Shown here piece by piece: positions 1-7,103 of a DNA stretch of 10,699 bases. The position numbers and the translations under genes were made by a program. The stretch lies in the NCBI GenBank assembly GCA_035291705.1, contig DATDRM010000343.1:1-10699 (forward strand). Direction: 5' to 3'. The notes beneath the pieces are model-generated. The model worked only from the letters and a program-made list of their open reading frames with translations. It did no database searches and was not told where the DNA came from. Source of the stretch: DATDRM01 sp035291705. GTDB lineage: Bacteria; Chloroflexota; Anaerolineae; Anaerolineales; UBA4823. Within the stretch, counting starts at the first letter, position 1. Each line of letters begins with the position of its first letter.

Positions 1-956
1 GTTTCCAAGATCGCCAGTTTTTTGACCAGCACGCCCCGCTGCGCCAGGCGTTGCGCCGCCATTGCCAGGGATAGAGTGACGGTAGCCGGCAACCCCTCCG
101 GAACCGCGGCGACCAGGATACCCAGGGCGAGCAGAAATGCCTCGAACCTCGCCAGGCCGACGTCAAAGATACCGACCACGAAAACAATCCCGGCGATGCC
201 CAGGGCGACCAGTGAGATGATCCGGCTGATCCGCGCCAATTCGCGCTGCACCAGGCTGGGGCCTTCCTGGACTGCCTGGGTCAGGCGGGCGATGCGTCCA
301 AATTGGGTGAGCATGCCGGTAGCGTAGATTATCGCCCGGCCGGTGCCCGAAACCACCGAGGTCCCGGCAAAGACCAGGTTAGGGCGCTCCAGCTCGCTGA
401 TCCCCTCCCGCAGCGAGGCATCGGCCGTCTTGCGCGCCGGGACTGCTTCGCCAGTCAGGTTGGCGTTATTCGTGCGCAGGCCGTATTCTTCGACCACCCG
501 CGCGTCGGCAGGGATGTTATCCCCCTCAGCCAACACCAGCAGATCACCGGGTACCAGTTCGCTGGCCGGCACCAGGGCTTCTGTCCCGCCCCGCACCAGA
601 CGGGCGTAAACCGGCAGCAACTTCTGCAAGGCCAGCATGGCTTGCTCAGCGCGGTACTCCCGCCAAAAGGTGAAGCCAGCGTTAGCCAGGATGATGATCC
701 AGATCACCATCCCCAGGGCCGGCTGGCGCGCCAGGAAAGCCAGCGCACCCGCTGCCCACAAGAGCAATGCCATCGGGTGGGCTGTGAAGGCGAAAAACCT
801 GCTCCAATGCGAGACTTTCGGCTGCTCGCTGAGGATATTATCCCCGTAAAGCGCCAGGCGTGCCTCTGCCTCGCTGATCGTCAGGCCTTCTGGACTGGTG
901 TCCAGGGCCTTAAATACCTCCGCCGCGCGCAGGTTAAAAATGGGCTCTGAGTTCAT
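1..956 (-). CDS. P2-type cation-transporting ATPase, N-terminal third (runs off the left edge)
   Basis: This is an ATP-driven ion pump of the inner membrane, of which 318 complete codons are visible. Residues 5-60 look like the cation-ATPase N-terminal domain. Hydrophobic segments follow at about 61-76 and 81-97, then the actuator domain with PGD (136-138) and LTGEAVP (167-173), then membrane segments at about 246-264 and 272-287. The PEGLP motif of TM4 lies at 286-290 and is typical of P2 (Ca2+, Na+/K+-like) pumps. The window ends in VKKLAILET, just before the expected DKTGT phosphorylation motif, so the catalytic Asp and the ion-selecting TM5-TM6 are not visible and the transported ion cannot be assigned. 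The actuator motif is TGEA rather than the usual TGES; the catalytic Glu is kept. The ATG at 956-954 overlaps the TGA of the upstream permease as ATGA, which implies co-transcription and translational coupling. Na+ or Ca2+ export is a guess from context. Confidence 0.9.
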   Translation of the reverse strand, partial: MNSEPIFNLRAAEVFKALDTSPEGLTISEAEARLALYGDNILSEQPKVSHWSRFFAFTAHPMALLLWAAGALAFLARQPALGMVIWIIILANAGFTFWREYRAEQAMLALQKLLPVYARLVRGGTEALVPASELVPGDLLVLAEGDNIPADARVVEEYGLRTNNANLTGEAVPARKTADASLREGISELERPNLVFAGTSVVSGTGRAIIYATGMLTQFGRIARLTQAVQEGPSLVQRELARISRIISLVALGIAGIVFVVGIFDVGLARFEAFLLALGILVAAVPEGLPATVTLSLAMAAQRLAQRGVLVKKLAILE

Positions 957-2770
957 TCAGAATGAGAATTGCCGGATTCCGTCGGTGACCCGTTGTTCTC
1001 TGGTTCAACTTCAGATGTGCCATCCAGATAAGGGTTTAGGTAAGAAGTCGAGTGATCCTGATGAACCGCCTCTTCGTAATCACCCGCAGGGGTGGGTTTC
1101 TCAAAACGGACGGGGCGCCGTATACCGAACAACTCCCAAAAACGGGCGATGGATAAAAGCAGGGTATAACGATATTCCTGGGTCTTGAGCGACTGCCACT
1201 CGACGATCGAACCCATGGGTCCCTGGATGCGCGACTTAACACGTACGATCCTGTAAATCTGGTCGGGGTCGCGGTAACCAATTGGGGAGATCAAGATCGC
1301 ATGGGCCATTAATATTAAGACCGACAATGAGAGCAAGACAAGCCAGCCACCCTCCGTCCACTTCCCCACAATTTGCCCGACAAACACGAGACCAGAAAGC
1401 GCGGTAGCGATGGTCGCCCCAATGGTTCCAAGGGATCGCGACCGGCCGGTCGTGTTCAGGAGAAAATGCTTTCGGATGGCCAGCCCCATGGCTGTTATTG
1501 GTAAAAATACCCCAACGCCATAATACGGCACAGCTACCCCAGTATTGCCACGCACTAATAGCTGGATCAAAAAGGCAGCCAGAACTGCAGCTGTGACTGG
1601 GCGTGTGAAAGTCCCCTTCGGGTTTCTATAGACGACGACTTCTGGGATCTCGCCAATGGCAACATTCCGCCAGGCCATCGCTTGCAGGTCTTGAAAAGCT
1701 GTCATCGAGGCAGCTGCTAAGAGCAATACTGCCAAAATCTGGTAAGCCCAAAATAAAATAGTACCACCTGGTAGCTGGCCGAAACCAATCCAGGCCAGAT
1801 TACCTACCAATGAACGACCCAAAGTTCCATTGAATACGTTAAATCGGATGGCAAAGACCGTCAAGAATAAGGTCGTCAATCCACCATAGAACAAAAAGGA
1901 CGTTTGCACCACGCGGCCGACCCCAGATTTACCACTATAGAACTGCCAAAACCGCTTCAGGTGTGGAAGGCGCTTCTTCCCCCACTTGACCAATTTAATA
2001 TCGTCATCGATCACAAACTGGAGGCCGTTAGACATGGCTTCTAGACCGCTCAACGCCACCATACCCTTCATGGAAGCGGTCAACAGGTGGTAGAGAGCTT
2101 GACTTAGCGTAGCTGTCTTATATGGCTCGCCAGTTGGTTCTGGGGGCAGGCCGCTCGAGTGAGCCACAATTAAACCTACCAACATCGTGACCGTCAACAT
2201 GGCAAAGACGCCCAACAAGGTGAATACCACCTGAGCTGATTCGCCCCGGCCACGAATTGTCAAGTACCAGGTCACGGTCGCCAGCGAAGCCCCGATGAAA
2301 AAATGCCAGAGCCAGGAAACATTATAAGCATTGATCACTGAAAGCAATTGGTCCGAACCTGAAAGTGTTGAAACGACGATGGTCAGCACATAATCCTGGA
2401 TCAGCACCACCGCTACCACCAGGCTCAACGAAGGGCCAAGATAACGCATTGCCGCGGTGAACGAACCGCCTCCCTCATTGAAGATTCCCAAGGAATACAT
2501 ATAAAGCGCCCCGAAGACGAAGTTGGCAAGCGCGATCACGGCGACCGCGATATAGGCATACTTCTGCAATCCATAGGGGTGCAGGGCACTCATCAGCTCG
2601 CCCGTGGCGTAAAAATAAGAAGTGAAGTAATCCACGCCGAATAATGCCAGGGCTGCCAGCATACCGACCTGTCCGGCGCCGTGTACATAGGCATCTTCCT
2701 CCCGCTCGCGCGGGGCTGCTTTGATAGAAAGAAAAAGAAAAACGATCAGTAGTGCAATCGAAAAGAGCAT
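953..2770 (-). CDS. KimA-like APC-superfamily potassium permease, module 1
   Basis: Integral membrane transporter of 605 residues. I infer K+ import, probably with H+. It has the APC/KUP-type fold pattern: GVDYFTS in the first core helix, NEGGG (98-102), QDYVLTIVVS (125-134), RGRGESA (173-179), LSGLEAMSN (240-248) and PYYGVGVF near the end of the core. Compared with B. subtilis KimA from memory, D36, Y43, D117, T121, S125 and E233 correspond to D47, Y54, D126, T130, S134 and E244. T230 is replaced by S241, unlike modules 2 and 3. An extra hydrophobic helix (2-16) precedes the core. The last 107 or so residues are soluble, with SIVEWQSL and AGDYEEAVHQDH, and then an acidic/Ser-rich end not found in the other copies. 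ATG 2770 has GGGAAG 4 bases upstream and lies 30 bases after the companion gene. The stop overlaps the ATPase start. Sampled lines are less GC-rich than the companion gene. An amino acid substrate is the main alternative. Confidence 0.92.
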   Translation of the reverse strand: MLFSIALLIVFLFLSIKAAPREREEDAYVHGAGQVGMLAALALFGVDYFTSYFYATGELMSALHPYGLQKYAYIAVAVIALANFVFGALYMYSLGIFNEGGGSFTAAMRYLGPSLSLVVAVVLIQDYVLTIVVSTLSGSDQLLSVINAYNVSWLWHFFIGASLATVTWYLTIRGRGESAQVVFTLLGVFAMLTVTMLVGLIVAHSSGLPPEPTGEPYKTATLSQALYHLLTASMKGMVALSGLEAMSNGLQFVIDDDIKLVKWGKKRLPHLKRFWQFYSGKSGVGRVVQTSFLFYGGLTTLFLTVFAIRFNVFNGTLGRSLVGNLAWIGFGQLPGGTILFWAYQILAVLLLAAASMTAFQDLQAMAWRNVAIGEIPEVVVYRNPKGTFTRPVTAAVLAAFLIQLLVRGNTGVAVPYYGVGVFLPITAMGLAIRKHFLLNTTGRSRSLGTIGATIATALSGLVFVGQIVGKWTEGGWLVLLSLSVLILMAHAILISPIGYRDPDQIYRIVRVKSRIQGPMGSIVEWQSLKTQEYRYTLLLSIARFWELFGIRRPVRFEKPTPAGDYEEAVHQDHSTSYLNPYLDGTSEVEPENNGSPTESGNSHSE

Positions 2771-2800
2771 TTTGCTTCCCTAGGCTTTTCCCAACGCCTG

Positions 2801-3928
2801 TTAGGAACCGGAGGAAGAATCAAAAGCCTGTTCCAGCATCTTAAGCTCTGCTAGCAGGTGCTTGCGGGTCGAGGGGCTCAGGCGCGTGTCTTGCGCGATC
2901 TTGGCCTCTTCCATGCGGGTGGCGCGCACCACGAAGGCCGGCACAAACATGATCCGGCCGGCAGGGATGACTTCGAAATCGTGTATCTTCATCTCCAGGT
3001 CCTGGTCGTCGAAGTAAGGCAGGCTCAAGCTCAAGCCGCGGTTTAAATCCTGAGTGTCCGCCCGGCGGTTGATCGTGCGGATGATCTCGCCGGTCTCATA
3101 ACGCGCCAGGGCGCGGCCTTGATTGACCAGCTGGCCCAACATGCCATAGCGTTTCTGCTGGTATTCATCGTCGGCGATAATGTACGGAGCGAGCCCGACC
3201 GCGGCGTGGAGAACCTCGAGAAAACGCTGCATCGAGGCGATATGCGCCTCGGCCTCCTGAACCGAGTTGACCAGCAGCTCGTCGCGGTCATCAAACGCCA
3301 CCCATTGCGGCAGGTAGAAGCGCCGGGCCGCCGGGACGTAAGGCACGATCAGCTCGCCACGCCCTGCCTCTCCCTGGCCTTCTTCGACGATGGCATCCGT
3401 TTTGGCGGTAATGGCCGACTCTGGCTCCAGCTCGTCTCCCACGGGGATGCTGGGGATTTCCTCACCTTCCGCGGCGGCATAGGTCACTGAACGGCCGGCC
3501 GGCAACATCCCATGCACCATATGCGCCACGGTAGTGTAACGGATCAGCCCTGCGCTGACCGCAACTGCCTTATCCTGTGACTCTTCCAACTCGACCAACC
3601 GCTGGTGCAGGGCGGCGCGCAAATCGGTGCGAACCAGGCGAACAACCAACCCACCAGCCATCTGCTCGCGGAACTCGGTCGGAACGGGGAGTGGTTTCGC
3701 TTTTTCAACACTCTCCAGATCACACACCACCCGGTCCGGCAGCTTAAAGTGCACCTGAGGCAGCTTCTGGAGCACAGCCTCCGCCAAGGGGCGCGCCTGG
3801 GTCTCCAGGAAACGTTGTACGATGGCTGGCTGAGCCCGCGCCAGGGCTTGCTGTGCCTCGTATTCTTGCCGCAAATGGCTTGTCGCCGCATCGGCAGTGT
3901 CGGAATTGATCTTTAATTGTTTATCCAT
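2801..3928 (-). CDS. Soluble companion protein of unknown family, module 1 (375 aa, acidic insertion)
   Basis: I do not recognise this family. The protein has no signal peptide or membrane segment and is probably cytoplasmic. It shares three blocks with the other two companions: an N-terminal Glu/Gln/Ala-rich, likely helical part (about 15-60); a segment around 98-143 with LVELEES and ending in MLP; and a strongly conserved C-terminal half from LPQWVAFDD (206-214) through GQLVNQGRALARYETGEI (265-282), LSLPYFDD (301-308), FEVIPAGR (318-325) and SPSTRKHLLAEL (351-362). This copy alone has about 44 extra residues between MLP and LPQW (within 144-205), with about 12 acidic and 2 basic residues between 150 and 193; this looks like a flexible linker. 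ATG 3928 matches the paralogues' N-termini, and an in-frame TAG just upstream (3937-3935) rules out an extension. Its own Shine-Dalgarno is poor: AAAGG sits 1 base from the ATG. Its constant pairing with the permease suggests a regulatory or accessory subunit, which is inference. Confidence 0.88.
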   Translation of the reverse strand: MDKQLKINSDTADAATSHLRQEYEAQQALARAQPAIVQRFLETQARPLAEAVLQKLPQVHFKLPDRVVCDLESVEKAKPLPVPTEFREQMAGGLVVRLVRTDLRAALHQRLVELEESQDKAVAVSAGLIRYTTVAHMVHGMLPAGRSVTYAAAEGEEIPSIPVGDELEPESAITAKTDAIVEEGQGEAGRGELIVPYVPAARRFYLPQWVAFDDRDELLVNSVQEAEAHIASMQRFLEVLHAAVGLAPYIIADDEYQQKRYGMLGQLVNQGRALARYETGEIIRTINRRADTQDLNRGLSLSLPYFDDQDLEMKIHDFEVIPAGRIMFVPAFVVRATRMEEAKIAQDTRLSPSTRKHLLAELKMLEQAFDSSSGS

Positions 3929-3963
3929 GCCTTTCTATCCCAAACAACGATCAGCCGGCTCAC
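3913..3963 (-). CDS. Possible 16-codon leader ORF overlapping the module 1 companion start
   Basis: A GTG at 3963-3961 follows the very strong Shine-Dalgarno AAAGGAGGTG (3975-3966), with 4 bases between GGAGG and GTG. It opens a 16-codon frame, VSRLIVVWDRKAWINN, that ends in TAA at 3915-3913, 14 to 16 bases inside the 375-residue companion gene. The companion ATG has no good ribosome site of its own, so termination and re-initiation from this small frame would explain how it is translated. The overlap and spacing are seen; that the peptide is made is inference. The same Shine-Dalgarno-like run could instead be part of a folded RNA element. Confidence 0.22.
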   Translation of the reverse strand: MSRLIVVWDRKAWINN

Positions 3964-4098
3964 CCCACCTCCTTTACAAAAGATGAGGCACTCCGGCTAG
4001 GTCTCCAAAGATATTACTCCCCTCCGGAACGCGCAAACCATAATCCTGCGTGGAATCTAACCCGGAGGACTAATCCGTGGAGATGACGGCTTATCCGC
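3929..4098 (-). promoter_or_regulatory. GC-rich, foldable 5' leader of module 1
   Basis: Read on the minus strand, this stretch contains nested inverted repeats. CCTCCGG (4068-4062) pairs with CCGGAGG (4027-4021), with a smaller ACGC/GCGT stem inside (4051-4048 with 4032-4029). Further on, GCCGG (3997-3993) plus CTCA (3987-3984) pair with TGAG plus CCGGC (3962-3954), leaving a 5-base bulge. The loop of this second hairpin carries the Shine-Dalgarno AAAGGAGGTG (3975-3966). An RNA with the strong ribosome site in a hairpin loop and competing GC stems upstream is a plausible cis-regulatory element. I could not match it to the c-di-AMP (ydaO), M-box or yybP-ykoY riboswitch patterns. The leaders of modules 2 and 3 are AT-rich and do not resemble it. 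Confidence 0.4.
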
Positions 4099-4102
4099 CT
4101 AT

Positions 4103-4131
4103 ATTTTACGTCCCCAACCTATTATTTGGAA
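4103..4131 (-). promoter_or_regulatory. Candidate sigma70-type promoter for module 1 and the ATPase
   Basis: On the minus strand TTCCAA (4131-4126, 3 of 6 to the -35 consensus) and TAAAAT (4108-4103, 5 of 6 to the -10 consensus) are separated by exactly 17 bases. Transcription would begin near 4096, giving a structured leader of about 170 bases before the companion gene. The element lies just after the stop of the module 2 permease. No TTTAT direct repeat of the kind found before modules 2 and 3 is present. Read-through from module 2 is also possible, since I see no clear terminator between them. Confidence 0.3.
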
Positions 4132-4148
4132 GAGGGAGTTTTATTCGG

Positions 4149-5936
4149 TTAATCACCCACCTTGGGCTTCGGTTCGGGATCGAGATATGGCGCCAGGATA
4201 GACGGGGCCTCCGGATGATCCACGTGAATAGCATGGTCATAATCCCCGGCTGCTACCGGTGCCTGTTCATAGCGCAGCGGTCTGCGCACGCCAAACAATT
4301 CAAAGAAACGGACAATGGCCATCAAAAGAGAATACCGGTATTCCTGCATCTTGAGCGACTGCCACTCCACGATCGAAGCCATAGCTCCTTGCACGCGCGC
4401 CTTCTCGCGTACGATGCGGTGAATCTGTTTTGGTCCGCGATAGCCAATCGGGGAGATCAGGATAGCGTGCGCCGCCAAGATCAACAGGCTGAAGGAGATC
4501 AACACCACCCAACCGCCCTCCGTCCACTTCCCAACGATCTGGCCGACGAACACCAACGCTGCCAGGCTGGTAGCCAGGGTAGCTCCCCGGACGCCCCAGG
4601 TGCGTTTCCGCCCTGTAAAGTTTTGTAGGAAATGCTTACGCACTGCTAGTCCCATCACCGTGATCGGCATGAATACGCCGATGCCGTAGTAGGGCACCGC
4701 CAGAGATGTCCGGCCGCGTACCAATAACATGATGATCAGAGCCACAATAAAACCGGCCGTCACCGACCGGGTGAAGGTGCCCTGCAGATTACGGTAGACC
4801 ACGATCTCGGGGATCTCCCCGATCGCCACGTCTCGCCAGGCTGTGGCTTGTAAGTCTTGCATAGCCGTCATCGAAGCTGCAGACAGCAAAGCCACCGCCA
4901 GGATCTGGTAAGCCCAGAACAAGATCGCACCCCCTGGCACTTGGTCAAAGCCAATCGAAGCCAGGTTACCCACCAGGGTACGGCCCAGTGTGCCATCAAA
5001 GGCGTTGAAACGGATCGCCCAGGTCGTCAGGAAGAAGGTTCCCAGCCCGCCGTAAAATAGGAAGGAAGTCTGCACGAAGCGCCCGATGCCCGACTTGCCG
5101 CTGTAGAAGCTCCACAGCCCACTCAGGCGCGGCAAGCGCCGTTTGCCCCACTTGACGATCCCTGCGTCTTCGTTCCTAAAAAACTGGATGCCATTCGACA
5201 CGGCCTCCAGGCCGGTCAAGGCCACCATGCCTTTCATGGTAGCCGTCAGCAAGTGGTATAACGCCTGCCCAATCGAGGCATGCTGTGGCGCTTCGAGCTC
5301 CGGCAGGCCAACCACGCCCTTGTAGTGGGCGATGAACAGGCCGATCGCCATAATGATAGTCAGCATGACGAAGATGCCCAGCAGGACGAACACCACCCGC
5401 GCCGATTCTCCCCGCCCGCGGATAGTCAGGTAGTACGTGATAGCAGCCAGAATAGCGCCAATGCCGAAATGCAACCACCAGTACTTGCCATACAGGTTCA
5501 GGATCGAGAGCAGCTGGTCGCCGCCCGAAAGCGCCGAGACAACGATGGTAAAGACATAGTCCTGGATCAACACCACCGCCACCACCAGACTCAATGTTGG
5601 TCTGAGGTAGCGCATCGAAGCAGTGTAGGAACCACCACCTTCGTTAAAAACGCCCAGCGAGTACATATACAGTCCACCGAATACCATGTTGCTAACCGCG
5701 ATCATCGCCGCAGCAATGTATCCATAATGCTCCAGACCATAAGGGTGCAGGGCGTGCAACATTTCACCGGTGGCGTAATAATACGAAGTAAAGTAGTCCA
5801 CCCCGAACAAAGCCATCGCCGCCAGCAGGCCGATTTGCCCGGCGCCGTGCACATGGGCGTCCTCCGCCCGTTCGCGCGGGGCGGCTTTATATGCCAGGCA
5901 AACAATTACCAACAAGATAGCTATCGAGAAAACCAT
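4149..5936 (-). CDS. KimA-like APC-superfamily potassium permease, module 2
   Basis: Inner-membrane permease of 595 residues from the chosen ATG, inferred K+ importer. The KimA ligand positions are all kept: D47, Y54, D126, T130, S134, T241 and E244, within GVDYFTSYYY, DYVFTIVVS and ALTGLEAVSN. An N-terminal hydrophobic helix (2-16) and the motif PRERAEDAHVHGAGQ (20-34) precede the core. A loop after TM6 carries EDAGIVKWGK and FYSGKSGIGR. The soluble C-terminal tail holds SIVEWQSL and AGDYDHAIHVDH and ends SILAPYLD plus a short basic/Pro end. A longer frame could start at TTG 5963 overlapping the TGA of the previous gene, but that start has no Shine-Dalgarno. ATG 5936 has GGAAAGG 8 bases upstream and gives an N-terminus (MVFSI) that lines up with MLFSI of module 1. 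It is closer in sequence to the module 3 permease than to module 1. Confidence 0.93.
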   Translation of the reverse strand: MVFSIAILLVIVCLAYKAAPRERAEDAHVHGAGQIGLLAAMALFGVDYFTSYYYATGEMLHALHPYGLEHYGYIAAAMIAVSNMVFGGLYMYSLGVFNEGGGSYTASMRYLRPTLSLVVAVVLIQDYVFTIVVSALSGGDQLLSILNLYGKYWWLHFGIGAILAAITYYLTIRGRGESARVVFVLLGIFVMLTIIMAIGLFIAHYKGVVGLPELEAPQHASIGQALYHLLTATMKGMVALTGLEAVSNGIQFFRNEDAGIVKWGKRRLPRLSGLWSFYSGKSGIGRFVQTSFLFYGGLGTFFLTTWAIRFNAFDGTLGRTLVGNLASIGFDQVPGGAILFWAYQILAVALLSAASMTAMQDLQATAWRDVAIGEIPEIVVYRNLQGTFTRSVTAGFIVALIIMLLVRGRTSLAVPYYGIGVFMPITVMGLAVRKHFLQNFTGRKRTWGVRGATLATSLAALVFVGQIVGKWTEGGWVVLISFSLLILAAHAILISPIGYRGPKQIHRIVREKARVQGAMASIVEWQSLKMQEYRYSLLMAIVRFFELFGVRRPLRYEQAPVAAGDYDHAIHVDHPEAPSILAPYLDPEPKPKVGD

Positions 5937-5944
5937 ATCCAATG

Positions 5945-5951
5945 CCTTTCC
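5945..5951 (-). promoter_or_regulatory. Ribosome binding site deciding the module 2 permease start
   Basis: GGAAAGG on the minus strand lies 8 bases before ATG 5936 and favours that start over the TTG at 5963, which has no purine-rich site before it. Confidence 0.6.
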
Positions 5952-5959
5952 AATACCGG

Positions 5960-6949
5960 TCAAGACTCGGTAGACTTGTCAAAAGCTTTTTCCAACATAC
6001 GCAGCTCAGCCAGCAGATGCTTGCGCGTCGAAGGAGTTATCCGCATGTCATGCACCAGCCTGTTCTGTTCATAGCGTGCAGCCCATACGAGATAAACTGG
6101 CTCAAAGTTAATCCGTCCGGCCGGAATGACCTCGAAGTCATAGGTCTTTGTCTCCAGCGTCTGGTCGTCGAAGTAGGGCAGGCTCAGGCTCACCCCGCGG
6201 TTCAGGTTGTTAATCGCCGCCCGCCTCCAGATAATGCGAACGATCTCGCCCGTCTCGTAACGCGCCAGGGCGCGGCCCTGGTTGATCAGCTGTCCGATCA
6301 CTCCGTTGAGCTTACGTCGGTACTCCTTGTCAGAGACGATATAAGGCGTCAAACTATCTGCGGTTCGGAGAACAGCCACACAGTGCTGTAACGCAGCGAT
6401 GCCCGCTTTTGCTTCGGCGATGGAATTGACCAATAGATTGTCCTGGTCATCGAAGGCTACCCATTGCGGCAGGAAAAACCTCTTCACGTAACCCTCATAG
6501 GATAACTCTATTGTCTTTCGACCATCTGGAAGCATGACGTGCACCATATAAGAGGCAATTGCATATCGCATCAATCCAGCGCAGGTAGACACCGCCCGGT
6601 CGGCGGAAGCTTCCAGCTCGGAAAGCCGTTGGTCCAGGTCCGAAACCCTTAGCACTTCCATTAGACCGCCAACTTTCTGCTCACGCATATCAGGCGGCAC
6701 CGTTAACAGGGTTTTCCCACTCCCGCCATCCACTTCACAAGCGACCTGCTCCGGCAGTTCGAAATGGACCGGCGACGAGCACTCGTCGATCGCCTTGGCA
6801 ACCAATCGAGCCTGCAGCTCAAGCTTGCGTTTAACCACCAGGGGCTGAGCTTGAAAAAGAGCTTTCTGAATTAAATATTCCTCATGCAATTCGCCTGTAA
6901 AGTCCTGCTCGAGAACAGGGATCCGGGCAACCAATTGTTGAGTAATCAT
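5960..6949 (-). CDS. Soluble companion protein of unknown family, module 2 (329 aa)
   Basis: Paralogue of the companions at 3928-2801 and 10050-9052; function unknown. There is no signal peptide or membrane segment. The conserved blocks are QARLVAKA (46-53), ELPEQVACEVDG (64-75), RLSELEAS (108-115), MVHVMLP (135-141), LPQWVAFDDQDNLLVNS (160-176), GQLINQGRALARYETGEI, LSLPYFDD, FEVIPAGR and SPSTRKHLLAEL (written TPSTRKHLLAEL here). The linker between MLP and LPQW is only 18 residues, against 62 in module 1. ATG 6949 has AGAGGA a few bases upstream and lies 117 bases after the predicted transcription start. The stop is 23 bases before the permease ATG, so the two are almost certainly co-translated from one mRNA. 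The lack of a familiar catalytic or nucleotide-binding signature leaves an enzyme role unsupported; a regulatory subunit of the permease is the working inference. Confidence 0.88.
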   Translation of the reverse strand: MITQQLVARIPVLEQDFTGELHEEYLIQKALFQAQPLVVKRKLELQARLVAKAIDECSSPVHFELPEQVACEVDGGSGKTLLTVPPDMREQKVGGLMEVLRVSDLDQRLSELEASADRAVSTCAGLMRYAIASYMVHVMLPDGRKTIELSYEGYVKRFFLPQWVAFDDQDNLLVNSIAEAKAGIAALQHCVAVLRTADSLTPYIVSDKEYRRKLNGVIGQLINQGRALARYETGEIVRIIWRRAAINNLNRGVSLSLPYFDDQTLETKTYDFEVIPAGRINFEPVYLVWAARYEQNRLVHDMRITPSTRKHLLAELRMLEKAFDKSTES

Positions 6950-7072
6950 AGTTCCTCTCGATTTAAGTAGCGATCACTCGAGCCAACTCTCTCTTATGTA
7001 GAGCGACGATGACGCTGCTCAAGGGTTGGGGATAGGTAGCAGCCTATTGGTAACCACAGTCTATCTATTCAA

Positions 7073-7101
7073 AATAAAATTGTGAAAAAGATTTCAAGCA
7101 A
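7073..7101 (-). promoter_or_regulatory. Promoter of module 2
   Basis: TTGCTT (7101-7096) and TTTATT (7078-7073) are 17 bases apart on the minus strand. Taken alone they match the consensus poorly (4 of 6 for the -10), as expected for an activator-dependent promoter. The support comes from conservation: the same hexamer pattern stands at the same distance from the same upstream direct repeat before module 3. Transcription would start near 7066. Confidence 0.5.
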
Positions 7102-7103
7102 AT

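Noticed and set aside
303..950. Forward-strand open frame of 215 residues opposite the ATPase
   Set aside because: It lies antisense to a well-conserved P-type ATPase frame and its translation has no recognisable domain; it is a by-product of GC-rich codon use.
3929..4131. c-di-AMP (ydaO), Mn2+ (yybP-ykoY) or Mg2+ (M-box) riboswitch in the module 1 leader
   Set aside because: GGGGAGTA and a later GACCT recall yybP-ykoY but are too close together to hold its junction. The hallmark strings of ydaO and M-box are missing. The leader is reported only as an unidentified structured element.
4077..4628. Forward-strand open frame covering the module 1-2 spacer
   Set aside because: Most of it is antisense to the module 2 permease C-terminus, and the spacer part shows no domain or good ribosome site.
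5937..5963. TTG start at 5963 for the module 2 permease (TTGA overlap)
   Set aside because: An overlapping TTGA could allow coupling, but no ribosome site precedes it and the ATG at 5936 has one and matches the paralogues.
5280..6074. Forward-strand open frame of 264 residues
   Set aside because: It is antisense to the module 2 permease and runs into the companion gene; its Gln/His-rich translation is typical of a shadow frame.
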